From the NCBI GenBank assembly GCA_024644105.1, contig JAHELP010000009.1, positions 1-33,039 on the forward strand: DNA of 33,039 nt, written 5' to 3'. A program made the translations under genes and the position numbers. The notes below the pieces were generated by a model. It made no database searches. It was not told the DNA's origin and was given only the letters and a program-made list of their open reading frames with translations. This document shows positions 1 to 8,977 of the stretch, in pieces. Positions within the stretch are counted from its first letter, which is position 1. Every line of letters starts with the position of its first letter. Origin of the DNA: Candidatus Nitrosopumilus sp. (lineage in GTDB: Archaea; Thermoproteota; Nitrososphaeria; Nitrososphaerales; Nitrosopumilaceae).

Positions 1-340
1 CTTTTTCCATATTGTTTTGAGATTTAGAATTAAATCCCTCATTTAGAATATTATTTGGACTAACTAAAACAAGTGATGGGGAATATCTTTCCAACCCTTC
101 AATTTTTGGTATTACTATACTTGCATAAAACGAGTCTCCTTGTTTAGCGTCAAATGAGTAAAATTTAGCCTCATTTTCTCCTAAATTTTCATAAATTGCC
201 CATGAAATTTTATGATCTGGAATTGCCAAGGCTGAATCCATGTCTCTGTGGGTATCATCATGAGAAATTAATTTGTGAGCAAAAGCTGAATTAATTGAAA
301 ACAGACCTACTAAGAAAATTACTAAAAGAATTTTTTTCAT
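1..340 (-). CDS. Exported hypothetical protein, N-terminal part only (runs off the window edge)
   Basis: Own translation from ATG at 340 on the minus strand: MKKILLVIFLVGLFSINSAFAHKLISHDDTHRDMDSALAIPDHKISWAIYENLGENEAKFYSFDAKQGD..., open to position 1; clear signal peptide. Not in ORF track because it is open at the edge. Confidence 0.8.
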   Translation of the reverse strand, partial: MKKILLVIFLVGLFSINSAFAHKLISHDDTHRDMDSALAIPDHKISWAIYENLGENEAKFYSFDAKQGDSFYASIVIPKIEGLERYSPSLVLVSPNNILNEGFNSKSQNNMEK

Positions 341-356
341 AATTTTTATCACAAAC

Positions 357-728
357 CTAAAAAATACTGTTTAATTTTTTTAATTGTTTTAAATTTGATA
401 TCTCTATATCATTACTTAATGTGATAATTTTTGCTATCTTGGGATTTGCATCTTTACCTAATTTTAGAACCGTCTCTCCTTGCAGTTTAACTACTAATGT
501 TATATTTTGATCTTTTAAACTTCTAGCCAACTCTTTTGCTTCTGATAATTGTTTAAACCATCCAAATTTGTTTGAAAGTTTTACAGGTATATCAAGCACA
601 TCTATTATTCTTAAATTATCCTGAATTGAAAAATTCATTGATGGCAAATCATCACATGTAATTTTTAGATTGCCTTTCTGGAAAAAAGATAAAAAATTTG
701 CGGGTAGTTCAAACTTGCTCATTTTCAT
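357..728 (-). CDS. Hypothetical protein (123 aa)
   Basis: ORF track; closely spaced with the flanking minus-strand genes. Confidence 0.75.
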   Translation of the reverse strand: MKMSKFELPANFLSFFQKGNLKITCDDLPSMNFSIQDNLRIIDVLDIPVKLSNKFGWFKQLSEAKELARSLKDQNITLVVKLQGETVLKLGKDANPKIAKIITLSNDIEISNLKQLKKLNSIF

Positions 729-733
729 CTACC

Positions 734-919
734 TCACTGTGCGGTTATAGTCAGCTTACCTGTTAAGGAAACTGATCCTGTTGGGACAATTTTGTTTTCT
801 TTTTCTACTTGACCTTTCATCTCAAGATTTTCAAAATCATAAGTGATTGAGGCATGCTTTTGTGTAAGTTTCTCAAAGATTTCGCCAAGTAGGTTTGCCC
901 ATTCTTGTTCTTCAGCCAT
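734..919 (-). CDS. Small hypothetical protein; ATG at 919 preferred over the TTG at 934
   Basis: ORF track 734..934 begins at TTG; internal ATG (MAEEQEWANLLGEIFEK...) lies about 24 nt downstream of a TATA-like box on the minus strand (941-950), typical leaderless spacing. Confidence 0.65.
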   Translation of the reverse strand: MAEEQEWANLLGEIFEKLTQKHASITYDFENLEMKGQVEKENKIVPTGSVSLTGKLTITAQ

Positions 920-960
920 ATGGGTATTTTCCAATTATTGTATATAACTAGTGATAAAAA

Positions 961-993
961 TATTTTCTAGTGCTAATTTACCACTAGAAAATA
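961..993. repeat. Perfect 12-bp inverted repeat TATTTTCTAGTG-(9 nt)-CACTAGAAAATA in a divergent promoter region
   Basis: Arms read directly at 961-972 and 982-993; further CTAGTG copy at 948-953. Confidence 0.85.
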
Positions 994-1025
994 ATTTAAA
1001 CTCGTTTTAAATATAATAAATTGAT

Positions 1026-1136
1026 ATGCCCTTTATGGAAAAGTGTATTGCTTGTACATCATGTAAAAATAATTTTTGTGATTGGTCATGTGACTATTGT
1101 TACACTAGATCATTTCTTCAAAAATTGGAGGTATGA
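1026..1136 (+). CDS. Cys-rich microprotein (36 aa), putative metal-binding
   Basis: Own translation: MPFMEKCIACTSCKNNFCDWSCDYCYTRSFLQKLEV*. Six Cys in 36 aa; ends 3 nt before the next gene start. Confidence 0.6.
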   Translation: MPFMEKCIACTSCKNNFCDWSCDYCYTRSFLQKLEV

Positions 1137-1139
1137 ATA

Positions 1140-1568
1140 ATGCAAAAAATGGTTAATTTTGAATCTCTAATAGATGACCAAAAAATTCCTATTCGACTTG
1201 CTTTCATAACTCCAGATGGAGCACCAAATATTATTTCACTTTGGTATGAACAAATTGATGGTAAAATTTACTGTGCTACACAATCAACTGCAAAAATTGT
1301 TTCTTACTTGAAAAAGAACCCCAACTGTGGATTTGAAATTGCAGCTGATAAGCCTCCTTACAAAGGGACTCGTGGTAAGGGTGTTGCTAAAATTATTCCA
1401 GAGGATGGAGAAAAAATACTTGTTTTGCTCATGAGTAAATACCTAGGAGATAAAACATCCACCTTGTCAAAATTCTTAAAAAATAACAAAAAAAATGAAG
1501 TGGCAATAGAGATCACTCCCTACAAACTCCTGAATTATGATTATTCTAAAAGAATGAAGGATATCTAA
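1140..1568 (+). CDS. Pyridoxamine 5'-phosphate oxidase-like FMN-binding family protein
   Basis: Split-barrel-like pattern: RLAFITPDGAPNIISLWYEQIDGKIYCATQSTAKIVSYLKKNPNCGFEI. Confidence 0.75.
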   Translation: MQKMVNFESLIDDQKIPIRLAFITPDGAPNIISLWYEQIDGKIYCATQSTAKIVSYLKKNPNCGFEIAADKPPYKGTRGKGVAKIIPEDGEKILVLLMSKYLGDKTSTLSKFLKNNKKNEVAIEITPYKLLNYDYSKRMKDI

Positions 1569-1742
1569 TATCCTGAAAGATAATTTAATCCCAACTTGTG
1601 ATACTAAATTAAAATTCTAAAAAGTAAAAATCGTGATAGATAATTGTCTTGATTAAATACTATATATGCTAAATTAGTTAGCACTATTTCAAAAGTTACC
1701 TCTAGGTTATATTCTACAAAGCCTAATAGAGAGTGAGTAGAA

Positions 1743-2057
1743 ATGCAACAAACAAAAAATCAAAAAACTCCACAGCTAAAATTTGTGGCAATATTGGCAG
1801 TTGCTATTTCAGTAACACTAGTGTTTACAATTACTCCTTGGAATATTATTCCAACTTCTGTTACTGAAGATGTGACAGTTATTGCTGTAACAAACTATGG
1901 CTGTGTTGGAGAGTCCGATGTAGGACGATCCGTCGTAGTTCCAAATTGTAGTGCATCTGTTGGAGATACTATATCTGCAACATTTAACGTACCTGCAATG
2001 GAAATTAATGGATACTATGATAGAATTGAGGATAAACTAGAAACAGTTATTCCTTAA
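1743..2057 (+). CDS. Membrane-anchored/exported hypothetical protein (104 aa)
   Basis: ORF track; N-terminal TM segment (FVAILAVAISVTLVFTI); TATA-like box at 1661-1667 and a leader of about 50 nt. Confidence 0.75.
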   Translation: MQQTKNQKTPQLKFVAILAVAISVTLVFTITPWNIIPTSVTEDVTVIAVTNYGCVGESDVGRSVVVPNCSASVGDTISATFNVPAMEINGYYDRIEDKLETVIP

Positions 2058-2073
2058 TCTTTTTTTTATTTTT
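2058..2073 (+). terminator. T-tract intrinsic terminator candidate downstream of the 104-aa gene
   Basis: taaTC-T8-A-T5 immediately after the stop codon. Confidence 0.5.
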
Positions 2074-3454
2074 CAGCTTTAATTTTTTCTTTACGCATCC
2101 ATATTGTTTTTTCCTTATGATCAATTAATTCTATATTCATTTCATTTAATTTGTCTCTAATTTTGTCTGCTTCCTCATATTTTTTCTCTATTCGTGCTTT
2201 TTCCCTATTTTTAATCAACTCATCAATCTCATTTTTTTCGTTTTCTGAAATTTCTGGAATGCTTAATCCCAAAATTTCACGCATCCTTTTTAATTCTGTC
2301 TTGATGATCAAAGTATTTTCTTTTCCTAGTTTTTCATCTGCTGCTAGCCTATTGGATTCTTTTACTAACTGAAAAAATGCTGATAATGCAAGATGGGTGT
2401 TAAAATCATCTTCTAGTGCATTATCAAAATCTATGGCTATTTTTTTAATCAATTCATCAATGCTTTCATTATTCTCACTATTTGCATGGATTAATTCAAA
2501 ATGACAAGTTTCAACTTGTCTCCATTTGATTAGATTTTCTTTTAGTAATTCTTCAGAATAATCAATTGGTTTTGAATAGTGACCTGACAAGCAAAATAGT
2601 CTAATGATATTTGAGCCCCAATTTTCAATAACATGCTTTATTGATTTTACATTACCTATTGATTTAGACATTTTTTCTCCTTCTATAGTTACCATTCCGA
2701 CATGCATCCAAATTTTTGCAAATTGACTTCCAGTGCATGATTCGGATTGTGCAATTTCATTTTCATGATGGGGAAAAATCAAATCTCGTCCTCCTCCATG
2801 AATATCAAAATTTTCTCCAAGATACTTTATGCTCATAGCTGAGCATTCAATATGCCACCCAGGTCTTCCTTTACCCCATGGGCTATCCCACAAAGGTTCA
2901 ACATCTGATAATTTCCAAACGGCAAAGTCTAATGGATCTTTTTTCTCTTCATCGACTTCAATTCTTGCACCTGACTGTAATTCGTCTATTTTCTTTTTAG
3001 ATAATTTACCATAATCAGAGAATTTTGACACTGAAAAATAAACTCCATTTTTAGTTGAATATGCACTTTCTTTCTCTATTAATTTTTTGATAAATTCTAT
3101 AATGTCCTCAATATGTTCAGTAGCTTTTGGATAGTTTGTTGCACGCTTTACGTTTAATCCATCAAAATCTGTAAAGTAATTTTCAATGTATTTAGAACTG
3201 ATTTGTTCTGCAGTTTTATTTTCTAAACTTGCACGGTTGATAATTTTATCGTCTACATCAGTAAAGTTTTGTATAAATTCAATTTCAATACCTTTACTTT
3301 CAAGATATTTTCGCAGTACATCAAAAACTATGATTGTTCTTGCATGTCCTATATGAGATTCATCATAAACTGTTACCCCACAAAGGTAAATTTTGACTAC
3401 TTTTGAGGTGTCTACCTCTTGATCCACTTTTGATAACGTATCTTGTATCTTCAT
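2066..3454 (-). CDS. cysS: Cysteine--tRNA ligase
   Basis: YLCGVTVYDESHIGHAR, GWHIECSAM, FPHHENEIAQSE, EKMSKSIGN motifs. Confidence 0.96.
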   Translation of the reverse strand: MKIQDTLSKVDQEVDTSKVVKIYLCGVTVYDESHIGHARTIIVFDVLRKYLESKGIEIEFIQNFTDVDDKIINRASLENKTAEQISSKYIENYFTDFDGLNVKRATNYPKATEHIEDIIEFIKKLIEKESAYSTKNGVYFSVSKFSDYGKLSKKKIDELQSGARIEVDEEKKDPLDFAVWKLSDVEPLWDSPWGKGRPGWHIECSAMSIKYLGENFDIHGGGRDLIFPHHENEIAQSESCTGSQFAKIWMHVGMVTIEGEKMSKSIGNVKSIKHVIENWGSNIIRLFCLSGHYSKPIDYSEELLKENLIKWRQVETCHFELIHANSENNESIDELIKKIAIDFDNALEDDFNTHLALSAFFQLVKESNRLAADEKLGKENTLIIKTELKRMREILGLSIPEISENEKNEIDELIKNREKARIEKKYEEADKIRDKLNEMNIELIDHKEKTIWMRKEKIKAEK

Positions 3455-3455
3455 A

Positions 3456-4250
3456 CTAATCTCTATCTGGTTTTTGAATTGGCAATCTTTTATGTTCGCT
3501 GTTTATGTGTAATTGTTGGATTTTTTCTATCGTGTCTTTGCTAATTTGGGTATTTTTTTCTGTTTCAAGAATTGATAGTTTTTTATCATATAGACAATAC
3601 AAAATAGAATCTATCTCTTCATATGATAATCCTAACTCTTCTTCAGCCTCATGGTCTTTCCATAGGTGTGGGCTGCTCTTCTTTGCAATGACATTTTCGG
3701 GAACGCCTAGATATTTTGCAATTTCTCTTACTTGTAATTTGTATAGTGAAATAATTGGTGTGATATCTGATGCGCCATCACCAAATTTAGTAAAATATCC
3801 AATTTGGTATTCACTTTTGTCGCTAGAACCTAAAACAAGATAATTTTTTGCATTTGCATAATAGTACAAAATATTTGTTCTTACTCTTGCCCTTAGATTT
3901 CCTTTAGCTTTTTCATTTGGCTCAAGATACATTGAATATTCGTTTATGATTGGCTTGATGTCAATTAGCTTGTATTCAATTCCTGTTAATGAAATCATCT
4001 TCAATGCGTCTTCTGTTTCTGATTTTGGTGTAATTGAGGTATCTGGCATGATTAATGCAAGAGTTTTTTCTTTAAGGTTTCTTTTACAAAGATAGGCTAA
4101 AACTGCTGAATCAATGCCTCCGCTTAGCCCTAAAATGAGTCCTGCCGAATTATTCTTTTCAATTTGCTCTGCTAGAAATCTTTCAATTCTCTCTGTTATG
4201 TTTGAATAATCTTGATTTTTGATTTCATTTATAATATTTTGATTCAACAA
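3456..4250 (-). CDS. nadE: NAD+ synthetase
   Basis: SGGIDSA PP-loop, GSSDKSEYQIGYFTKFGDGASDI, SPHLWKDHEAEEELG. Confidence 0.94.
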   Translation of the reverse strand: MLNQNIINEIKNQDYSNITERIERFLAEQIEKNNSAGLILGLSGGIDSAVLAYLCKRNLKEKTLALIMPDTSITPKSETEDALKMISLTGIEYKLIDIKPIINEYSMYLEPNEKAKGNLRARVRTNILYYYANAKNYLVLGSSDKSEYQIGYFTKFGDGASDITPIISLYKLQVREIAKYLGVPENVIAKKSSPHLWKDHEAEEELGLSYEEIDSILYCLYDKKLSILETEKNTQISKDTIEKIQQLHINSEHKRLPIQKPDRD

Positions 4251-4354
4251 CTAGTTTTCAAATGTGTGAGAATAAAACTTATGCCCAATATTGAATCTAA
4301 ATTAGTTCATTTTGAACACACATTATTCCTTATACTAATTTGGATAAATAAAAT

Positions 4355-4430
4355 CACAGAATAATCTGTGCCCAACATAACCCATACCTAGCCAAGGGAG
4401 GGGAAATTTGTCCCTTCTCTTAGCATTTTT
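4355..4430 (+). ncRNA. Candidate structured small RNA: hairpin 1 (4355-4370), hairpin 2 (4391-4424), U-tract (4426-4430)
   Basis: CACAGA-ATAA-TCTGTG hairpin, then GCCAAGGGAGGGGA-AATTTG-TCCCTTCTCTTAGC (14 positions, 11 Watson-Crick, 2 G.U, 1 mismatch), then ATTTTT. The wobbles are valid pairs only in the + strand RNA. Confidence 0.5.
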
Positions 4431-4464
4431 AAAAATAGAATTTGATTTTTAATAATTAACGAAA

Positions 4465-4779
4465 TTAAATGTCGATATAGATACCGTCATCTCTAGATTC
4501 AACTGGATATGTTTCTAATTTCACTTCTTTTAGATAATCTGTTAGCTCTCCTGTTTTGATATTGTAATGCCAAAAATGCAATGGACATTCAACAATGTCT
4601 CCTTCTAATTTACCGGGTGCAATTGATCCATCTTGATGAACACATAGATCATCCATTGCATGATATCCATCTTGATTAAAAATTGCTATTTGCTTGCCAT
4701 CGACTTTGAAGGCTTTTCCTTTGCCTGCTGCTACGGCTCCTTTATCTGCAATTTTTTTCCATGTCAATATTTTTGTCAT
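4465..4779 (-). CDS. Rieske [2Fe-2S] protein (NirD-like small ferredoxin subunit)
   Basis: LCVHQDGSIAPGKLEGDIVECPLHFWHYN: CxH and CxxH ligand motifs. Confidence 0.9.
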   Translation of the reverse strand: MTKILTWKKIADKGAVAAGKGKAFKVDGKQIAIFNQDGYHAMDDLCVHQDGSIAPGKLEGDIVECPLHFWHYNIKTGELTDYLKEVKLETYPVESRDDGIYIDI

Positions 4780-4842
4780 ATCTTTGTCATTTATTTACAT
4801 TCGCATGATAGAATTTTATAGCCTAAAAATTGTGTCTGATTA

Positions 4843-6084
4843 TTGAGTAAAGTAAAGTCCAGTCCAAAATTGATCAAAGAGGGTAAACTATCTTATGAAT
4901 GGGCTAGATCTCATATGCAAATTTTAGATAATACTATTAATCGATATAAAAAATCAAAACCACTAAAAGGAATTACACTTGGATTCTGTCTTCACATTAC
5001 AAAGGAAACATCTGTCTTATTGATGGGCGCTAAAGAATTAGGTGCAACTGTAGCTTGTTGTGGTGGAAATCCTTTGACAACTCAGGATAATATTGCAGCA
5101 TTTTTAGCATCTCAAGGAATTAATGTATACTCTTGGCATGGGCAATCCGTTAAAGATTATGACTGGTGTATTGATCAAGTGCTAAAACACAAACCAACTA
5201 TTTTGACCGATGACGGTGCTGATATGAACATCAAAGCTCATTTTGATAAAAGATTCAAGGATATGAAAATTCTTGGTGCTACAGAAGAAACAACAGCAGG
5301 TGTTACTAGAATCAGAGCTGTGGAAAATCAAGGAAAACTTCGTTATCCGGTAATTCTAGTAAATGAAGCATACACAAAACACATGTTTGATAATCGATAT
5401 GGAACTGGTCAAAGTACCATTGATGGATATCTTCGCGCCATGAACCTTCTCATGGCATCAAAGCGTGTTGTAGTTGTAGGATATGGATGGGTAGGTCGCG
5501 GTGTAGCATCCAGATGTAGTGGAATGGGTTCTAAAGTAATTGTTACTGAAGTTGATCCTGTAAAAGCTCTTGAAGCCCATATGGATGGATTTGAAGTAAT
5601 GCCAATGGCACAAGCTGCCAAGATTGGAGATATGTTCATCACATGTACTGGAATGACAAGTGTAATTCGTAAAGAGCATATTCTAAAAATGAAAGATGGT
5701 GCTATTATGGGTAATGTAGGTCACTTTGATGTTGAAATTGATAGTAAATTCTTGTTAAAATCTTCAAAATCCGTCAAGGAAGTTAGACCAAGTTTAGATG
5801 AATGCATATTGAAAAATGGAAAGAAAGTTTATCTAATTGGACAAGGCCGTCTTGCAAATTTAGTTGCAGCAGAAGGCCATCCTCCAGAAGTCATGGCACA
5901 ATCATTCTCAAACCAAATTCTTTCTGTATTGTATATTCTTAAAAATCACAAAAAGATGGAAAATAAAATCATTAACGTTCCAGAAGAAATTGATCAACAG
6001 ATTGCAGTTGATGCACTAAAGGCAATGGATGTTAAAATTGATAAATGGACTCCTGAACAAGTAAAATATGCAAACAACTGGTAA
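4843..6084 (+). CDS. ahcY: Adenosylhomocysteinase (TTG start)
   Basis: GYGWVGRGVASR NAD-binding motif, TDDGADM, GNVGHFDVEID; ends ...WTPEQVKYANNW. Confidence 0.95.
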   Translation: MSKVKSSPKLIKEGKLSYEWARSHMQILDNTINRYKKSKPLKGITLGFCLHITKETSVLLMGAKELGATVACCGGNPLTTQDNIAAFLASQGINVYSWHGQSVKDYDWCIDQVLKHKPTILTDDGADMNIKAHFDKRFKDMKILGATEETTAGVTRIRAVENQGKLRYPVILVNEAYTKHMFDNRYGTGQSTIDGYLRAMNLLMASKRVVVVGYGWVGRGVASRCSGMGSKVIVTEVDPVKALEAHMDGFEVMPMAQAAKIGDMFITCTGMTSVIRKEHILKMKDGAIMGNVGHFDVEIDSKFLLKSSKSVKEVRPSLDECILKNGKKVYLIGQGRLANLVAAEGHPPEVMAQSFSNQILSVLYILKNHKKMENKIINVPEEIDQQIAVDALKAMDVKIDKWTPEQVKYANNW

Positions 6085-6121
6085 AACTTCTTAACCTCAT
6101 TCTAGTCATTGACAATATCTA

Positions 6122-7777
6122 ATGAACAAAAAAGCTATCATTACAAGTGCATTACCTTATGCAAACGGTGAAATCCATTTAGGTCATGTTGCATCCACAT
6201 ATCTTCCTGCTGATGTTACTACCAGATTTTTAAAATTAAACGGTGTAGAGGCGTACTATGTTTGTGCTTCTGATGACTTTGGAACTCCAATCCTAATACA
6301 GTCTGAAAAAGAAGGAAAAACCCCTGCCGAATATGTTGCTCACTGGAATAAACGAGATCATGATGATTTTTCTGCATTTAATATTGAATTTGATTACTTT
6401 TACAAAACTAGCTCTTCAGAAAATATTGCATTTGTTCAGGATGTGTTCAAAAAATTAAATGATTCTGGGCATATTTATGAAAAAGAAATCATTCAATTCT
6501 ATTGCAATAAAGATAAAAAATTCCTGCCTGATAGATATGTCAAAGGCATTTGTCCCTATTGTAAGGCTGAAGACCAATATTCTGATCTTTGTGAGAGTTG
6601 TGGTCGAGTACCTGAAGAAATAACTGATCCAAAATGTTCCCTATGTGGACAACCTCCAATCAAAGAAAAAACAAATCACTATTTTTTTAGACTCAAAAAT
6701 TTTGGAGAATCTCTTTCCAAATGGCTTGAAGAAAACCCTCATCTACAAAAAGATGTAAAAAAATATGTTCAAAACTGGATTAAATCAGGATTAATTGATT
6801 GGGATATTACACGAGATATTCCATGGGGCGTTCCTGTTCCTCTTGATAACGCTGAAGGAAAAGTATTCTATGGTTGGTTTGATAACCATTTAGCATACAT
6901 TTCAACGGCAATAAAATATCTTAATGATAAAGGAATCGACGGGAAAGAATTTTGGAATTCAGCGGATATTTATCACTTTATTGGAAAAGACATCGTCTAT
7001 CATCATTACCTTTTCTTACCTGCAATGAGATTGGGAATTAATTCAGAATACAAATTACCTGATTACATACCAACTAGAGGACATTTAACTTTACAAGGAA
7101 AGAAAATTTCTAAAAGTAGAAATTGGTATATTGGATTAAAACAATTTCTAGAATATTATCCTGCAGACTATCTGAGATTTTATCTTGTTTCAATTAATCC
7201 CTATTCACAAGATGATTTAAATTTTGATTGGGATGATTTTACAACAAGAATTAATTCTGAATTAATTGGGAATCTTGGAAATTTTATTAACAGAGCACTT
7301 GGCTTTACTAAAAAAACATTTGATGGAAAAGTACCAAAACCTGACACTTTTGATGAAAAAGATTCTGAGGCTGAACAAAGAATTAAAAATCTTGCAACTG
7401 ATGTCGGCGCTCTCATGGAACAAAATCATCTAGATAGAGCATTAAAAAAAATCATGGAATTTTCATCATTTTATAATCAATACTTTCAACATAAAGAACC
7501 CTGGAAAAAAGGTCCTGGGACTGAAAACTGTGTATATCTTTCAGTAAATGCAGCTAGAGCAATCTCTATTGCTATATTCCCATTCATGCCTGAGTCCTCT
7601 CAACAAATCTGGTCTCAATTAGGCTTAGATGGCAAAATTACTCAATCAAAATGGAATGATATGTCTGAATTAGAAATATCTGAAAATCATGTTTTAGGTG
7701 AGGCATCTCCACTATTTGCCAAAGTAGAAGCATCTGATATTGAAAAACACAAAAGCCAACTAGGGCCATCTGAGTGA
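6122..7777 (+). CDS. metG: Methionine--tRNA ligase (551 aa)
   Basis: ITSALPYANGEIHLGH, zinc-binding CPYC...CESC...CSLC, KISKSRNW. Confidence 0.95.
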   Translation: MNKKAIITSALPYANGEIHLGHVASTYLPADVTTRFLKLNGVEAYYVCASDDFGTPILIQSEKEGKTPAEYVAHWNKRDHDDFSAFNIEFDYFYKTSSSENIAFVQDVFKKLNDSGHIYEKEIIQFYCNKDKKFLPDRYVKGICPYCKAEDQYSDLCESCGRVPEEITDPKCSLCGQPPIKEKTNHYFFRLKNFGESLSKWLEENPHLQKDVKKYVQNWIKSGLIDWDITRDIPWGVPVPLDNAEGKVFYGWFDNHLAYISTAIKYLNDKGIDGKEFWNSADIYHFIGKDIVYHHYLFLPAMRLGINSEYKLPDYIPTRGHLTLQGKKISKSRNWYIGLKQFLEYYPADYLRFYLVSINPYSQDDLNFDWDDFTTRINSELIGNLGNFINRALGFTKKTFDGKVPKPDTFDEKDSEAEQRIKNLATDVGALMEQNHLDRALKKIMEFSSFYNQYFQHKEPWKKGPGTENCVYLSVNAARAISIAIFPFMPESSQQIWSQLGLDGKITQSKWNDMSELEISENHVLGEASPLFAKVEASDIEKHKSQLGPSE

Positions 7778-8532
7778 ACATGAAACCTGTTCCAAGAATT
7801 TCAACAAGAGGTTACTACGATCTCTCTAATGGACAAACGTTGAAAAATAATTCATACTATACATATCCAAAAAATGATTTTAAAAAATTAATTAATTCAA
7901 AAGAATTTACTATAATGATTCATGGTTTACGAAATGATAATGCCGGGGCTATTGCAAAAGTTGTCATTGCAAAAAAACAATTACGTAAACTAGGTTACAT
8001 TCATCCTGTTGTTGGATATAGTTATGATTCTAACACAAAAGGTGCACACTTGATAAAGCAAGCAAAACATGCTCTTGCAGTAGGTCAAAAAATTGCCGAA
8101 AAAAATGGCAAGAATCTTGGAAAGTTTATTGAAGATTTCAAATTATCTAGCCCTAAAACAAAGATTAGATTAATGGGTCATTCTTTAGGTTCGCAGGTAA
8201 TTTTAAGCACTTTGGAATATCTTGCAAAAAAGAAAAAAAATTTTGGAATTGTAGAAGGAGTTTACTTTTTTGGCGCATCAATTACTGAAGATGTTCCGTC
8301 ATCAAAAAAATACGCCAAAATTTTTAAATCAATTGTTAATTCAAAAATTGTAAATCATTATGCACCTACAGATGAAGTTCTAAATTGGGCTAACAAAGAA
8401 AAATTTGTAAAAGGCCCATTGGGACTTAATGGTGCATCTGGTAAGCCTCTTAAGCAGTACCATCAAAAATTAGTAAAACCAAAAAATCATCGATTTGCAA
8501 GTTATGCGTTAGTTTTGAAATCATTCCCATAA
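7774..8532 (+). CDS. Alpha/beta hydrolase-fold protein
   Basis: Nucleophile elbow RLMGHSLGSQ, early TIMIHGLRNDNAG; GTGA overlap with the metG stop. Confidence 0.75.
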   Translation: MNMKPVPRISTRGYYDLSNGQTLKNNSYYTYPKNDFKKLINSKEFTIMIHGLRNDNAGAIAKVVIAKKQLRKLGYIHPVVGYSYDSNTKGAHLIKQAKHALAVGQKIAEKNGKNLGKFIEDFKLSSPKTKIRLMGHSLGSQVILSTLEYLAKKKKNFGIVEGVYFFGASITEDVPSSKKYAKIFKSIVNSKIVNHYAPTDEVLNWANKEKFVKGPLGLNGASGKPLKQYHQKLVKPKNHRFASYALVLKSFP

Positions 8533-8756
8533 TTTTTGATATTCCAGATCCGTATGATTTGTTCGTTAGTCTTTTATACAAAAAATGAAAATCACATTTT
8601 ATCGTGAACATTAGTTTTGATTCTTCATGTGCAAATAAATCCATATTATATCATCTGCATATTCTGGATGAACAAAATGATGCGTCCACTGATCTATCTG
8701 AATATCCGTGCTGAATAATTAGAATTGTTTTTAGAATAGGCACATCATAATATGCT

Positions 8757-8873
8757 ATGAATGGAACTAGTTGTGATAATTGTTTCACTGGCTATAGGCC
8801 TGGACAGCTAATTTCATGTGAACAATGTGGCTCTGAATTCTGTGATAGCTGCATCAAAAATCATAAACACTGA
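8757..8873 (+). CDS. Zinc-finger-like microprotein (38 aa), B-box/cross-brace-like Cys/His spacing
   Basis: Own translation: MNGTSCDNCFTGYRPGQLISCEQCGSEFCDSCIKNHKH*; C-x2-C-x11-C-x2-C-x4-C-x2-C-x3-H-x-H. Confidence 0.7.
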   Translation: MNGTSCDNCFTGYRPGQLISCEQCGSEFCDSCIKNHKH

Positions 8874-8977
8874 GTATTTTTTCAAAATTTTAATCTAATT
8901 TGTGCTGTGATTTTTTATCATTAATAAAACCTGACTGGTCATTTCATCAAGTTCTTTGATCTCAGGTATGTATTGGG

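Noticed and set aside
4262-4324. 8-bp inverted repeat AATGTGTG/CACACATT spaced 48 nt upstream of nadE
   Set aside because: Short arms and a long spacer; expected fairly often by chance, not enough to call a site.
5409-5679. Minus-strand ORFs (77 and 73 aa) inside ahcY
   Set aside because: Antisense to a strongly supported gene, overlapping each other in different frames; typical shadow ORFs.
8450-8644. 64-aa minus-strand ORF overlapping the end of the hydrolase gene
   Set aside because: Partly antisense to a coding gene, no recognisable motif, no clear promoter.
8680-8720. Possible C/D-box guide RNA (ATGATGC...CTGA...CTGA)
   Set aside because: C box deviates from RUGAUGA, no C' box, and spacing does not match archaeal C/D sRNAs.
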